From Tillus elongatus (lineage: Eukaryota > Arthropoda > Insecta > Coleoptera > Cleridae): DNA of 64,000 nucleotides. Under the pieces are notes generated by a model. The model was not told where the DNA came from. It ran no database searches and saw only the letters and a program-made list of their open reading frames with translations. Made by a program: the position numbers and the translations under genes. The stretch lies in assembly GCA_964006375.1 (NCBI GenBank), contig OZ023269.1, positions 125,675,723 through 125,739,722 of the forward strand, in the 5' to 3' direction. This document shows, in pieces, positions 60,926 to 64,000 of this stretch (position 1 is its first letter; the number at the start of each line of letters is the position of its first letter).

Positions 60926-61348
60926 CCCTCAGGGCTCGTCCGCGGCCTTGCCGGCCCGATAGAACTGCAACCTTTGGTATTGTGCGTGCCATTAGTTTTT
61001 TACTCCACCCATTCCAAAATCACAGTGCCTTGAACTAGTTTGCGCAGCGATTGGTAGGGTGAAGTTTTATATTGCTCTGGCTCCGGTCTAGACTGACCGT
61101 CGATCAGTTGTCTTTTGCCGCCTTGAGCTTTACACTCGCACAAGATGTGCTGGACTGATTCCTCCCCCTCGCCGCAGAGTCTGCAATCGAGGTCCTCCTC
61201 GAACCTCCCCATTTTATACAGGTGTTTCTTGACGGCCATGTGTCCCGTCAAGAGACCTGCTATGTTTCTGAGCTGTCGCCTGCTAAGATTTAGCAGCTCC
61301 ACAGCTCTCTTTGAACTGGGTTCGTCAATTATTGACTTCCCATGTCTG
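60926..61348 (-). pseudogene. LINE ORF2 C-terminus, opposite orientation
   Basis: Minus frame 61000-61302: MELLNLSRRQLRNIAGLLTG, HMAVKKHLYKMGRFEEDLDC, CRLCGEGEESVQHILCEC (intact CCHC) and VQGTVILEWVE. The 3' UTR ends in a GAGGGAAGAAAAAAAAGG tail at about 60915-60932. The 5' truncation is at about 61348, next to B-repeat sequence. Same family as the adjacent plus-strand copy. Confidence 0.86.
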
Positions 61349-61690
61349 AGATTGTCAAAATAATTTTATAAGATGCAGCTCAAGACAAGACAATGCGTAA
61401 CGTATACAATTTTTTCTCGTATCTTGCTTAATAACAATTATATTGAGCTTTATCGTAGAAATGCGTCACTGTATGTATGTAAGCAGAAAGCAAACCCGGA
61501 TATGGATTCTAGGGGGCCTAGTTTGTGCTCATTTGAAGAAATCTTTTTAGAATTCAAAAGTCTCCTCGTTAACGAATTTTTTTCTACGAAAATTAGCTAA
61601 AAATTATAGACCGTTAAACCATAAACTTAACTAAAACTACTACCAAAGCATCAGAGAAAGGGTTTATTTATATCTTTGCCTAATTATTTT
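61349..61690 (-). repeat. B repeat fragment
   Basis: AATTTTATAAGATGCAGCTC, CGTCACTGTATGTATG, AAACCCGGATATGG, GGCCTAGTTTGTGCTC, a hairpin near 61570-61600, and CATCAGAGAAAGGG. No C element. Confidence 0.7.
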
Positions 61691-61769
61691 TTATACAAAA
61701 ACTCGCTAAAAAATTCATCTGAATAACAACAATCTGATTAAATAACGGTAAAATGAAATGAGACTAAAA

Positions 61770-62510
<741 letters not shown>

Positions 62511-62527
62511 TGAAAAAAGTAAAATCA

Positions 62528-62614
62528 CTAACTAGGATTCGAACCTGTCATGCAGGAATCAATTGAATTTAATTATCCGATGTAGAGCGACTTAGGCCAC
62601 TGAGCTATGGTCTA
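62528..62614 (-). repeat. tRNA-like sequence (tRNA pseudogene or SINE head)
   Basis: Minus strand: A-box TAGCTCAGTGG (62597-62607) and B-box GGTTCGAATCC (62535-62545), both matching pol III consensus, 51 bp apart. Between them GATAATTAAATTCAATTGAT adds an AT-rich insert where the anticodon arm should be, so a normal cloverleaf is not evident. TTTTACTTTTTTC follows downstream. It lies in a block shared with 32390-33205 and, loosely, 4102-4200. More likely a tRNA-derived repeat than a working tRNA. Confidence 0.45.
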
Positions 62615-63110
62615 CGTGTGTCTACTAGCAGCTATATCCCGTAATATATTTGTTCAATGTTTTAAAATGTACACAAAACCATTTCCATTTACAATATATT
62701 TTTTGCTCATATTACAACGAAATCAAGGAGAATAACGACTTAGACACATATCTAGGAGCTTGTTAGTAATTTCTTGTAGTATTTTTCACTCCTATTCGTA
62801 CTTAATCGATTTTGACATTCTAACTTTCTTTAATCAGATTTAATTAATTAAAAATTAAATTACCTATAACTTTTTTGTCTTGTAAGTTTGAGATCTCAAT
62901 TTTAGTACACAGGATACTCTTTACGACGGAAACCAGCTTACTAAATTTGGTTGTCCTTACTTTGTTATTTTTTGAAAGAAAACAAAATTTTCTGGGAAAA
63001 CCTGGGCCGCTTTTCCTGACTAACGAACTTGTCCAAGCCACTTTCAAAAGGAAGGTATATGCCAAATTTGATTAAAATGGGATCATTATTGTTTGAGTTA
63101 TCGGTGTGAT

Positions 63111-63179
<69 letters not shown>

Positions 63180-63318
63180 CATAAACATATAAAAATTGAA
63201 ACTGACCCTGGGTATGGATTCTAGGGTGCCTAGTTTGTGGTCATTTGAAGAATTTTTTTCAAAATTCAAAAGTCCGGATCTCCTCATTAGTGAAGTTTTA
63301 TAAGAAAATTCATTAAAA
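62615..63318 (-). repeat. TA-core repeat (copy 14)
   Basis: Parallels 32480-33205. Includes GGAAAACCTGGGCCGC, GAACTTGTCCAAGCCAC, TTATCGGTGTGATAG, (TA)n 63113-63174, AAACATATAAAAATTGAAAC and GATCTCCTCATTAGTGAAG, closing with a hairpin at about 63290-63318. Confidence 0.78.
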
Positions 63319-63963
63319 AAATTGCACATATCACAAAAGCTGAATAACAAAATTATATATTTTATTGAACTTAGTTCAAAATTGCATTGCAACCGATTAA
63401 AAATGGTTGTATAAACTTAACTTTAAGCTCATAGATTAAGGTTATTTAACCCTACATGAAATTTTCTATCTGGTAATGTGAGAGTTATGTGTTCGTAAAC
63501 AAGTAGGTGTCGTTGTAAAAGCGTCTCATACAACAGATGTACTTGCGTCATCCGCAAAAGAAATCTCTCGTAAAACGTTTACCTTTTAAACATATATGTA
63601 TATATAAAGTATTACTCAATATAAGGCTAAAAGAATCTTGATCTTCTTTAAAGCACTCAAGATTTAAAACCTCTCAACGATAAACTGGCGGTAGGTTGAG
63701 TTTTTCTTGTTGCTTATCTCTTAGTTCAAGTAGTCGAACGAATATACTTAGATAAAATAGATCACAAGGATCGACTAAACAAGTCTCCATCTACATACCT
63801 ATGCTTCTATCACTGTTTGATTCTACTTTACTGTTTAGAATATATTAGAAGATATTATAATGGGGAACAAAATATTTGTAGATTTTATCGGTGGAATTTC
63901 AGACCAAGATGACATATGACTACCCACTACACAATATTTGAAGCTCATATATGTATCTACATA
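63319..63963. other. No feature recognised
   Basis: AT-rich sequence with no recognisable gene or element end. Confidence 0.4.
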
Positions 63964-64000
63964 CAGGGTGTGCCAATTAAAACTTACCACCTAGAAAATA
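63964..64000 (+). mobile_element. Possible TA-flanked transposon end, cut by window edge
   Basis: CAGGGTGTGCCAATTAAAAC preceded by TA. The CAGGGTG start and TA flank are like the mariner-type ends at 23819 and 39202. Only 37 bp are visible. Confidence 0.4.

Overview
This is a eukaryotic, AT-rich window built almost entirely from transposable elements and simple repeats. The families present point to an arthropod, most likely an insect: mariner-like transposases with an insect-type helix-turn-helix, CR1/Jockey-type and RNase H-bearing non-LTR elements, Penelope-like RT + GIY-YIG elements, a BEL/Pao LTR element, hAT ends, and (CCTAA)n at one LINE tail, the complement of the insect telomere repeat TTAGG. 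No conserved single-copy host gene was recognised. The only unrecognised gene-like item is a short ORF at 41195-42492, split by a hAT insertion.

Layout. 1-6.3 kb: a (TA)n-cored dispersed repeat (here 'TA-core repeat') split by a 2.07-kb mariner-like element with 341-bp terminal inverted repeats and a decayed transposase. 7-8.1 kb: a 5'-truncated LINE tail (RNase H and zinc knuckle) with a 9-bp target duplication. 8.6-11.8 kb: a nearly complete but frameshifted CR1/Jockey-like LINE on the minus strand, expanded by a (TA)n tract. 12.3-17.4 kb: TA-core repeats, one inside a hAT-like element. 18-23 kb: mostly empty AT-rich sequence plus a transposase relic. 23.8-28.2 kb: a mariner-like element carrying a nested Penelope-like element with an open RT/GIY-YIG frame, 48-bp inverted ends, a 12-bp target duplication and a hammerhead-like motif. 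28.4-29.8 kb: a second Penelope copy interrupted by a LINE. 34-36.1 kb: a BEL/Pao remnant with its 3' LTR. 38.7-40.2 kb: Penelope end, (TA)n and a TA-flanked MITE. 41.2-44.2 kb: a hAT insertion in a 96-codon ORF whose second half has become a 231-bp tandem satellite of about nine units. 44.2-51.6 kb: repeats, Penelope derivatives, LINE tails and a hammerhead motif with an intact core. 52-64 kb: more TA-core and related repeats, a Jockey-type fragment, a transposase relic, two LINE tails joined tail to tail, and a tRNA-like sequence.

The elements form a nested record of insertion. (TA)n tracts inside TA-core repeats have received TA-targeting elements, LINEs sit in Penelope elements, and Penelope sits in mariner. 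Most coding frames are broken. Only the Penelope ORF (25200-26579) is open over a long stretch, and it is 5'-truncated. I call TA-core repeats 'candidate Helentron/DINE-like' on structural grounds only. Coordinates of repeat boundaries are by eye and may be off by several bases.
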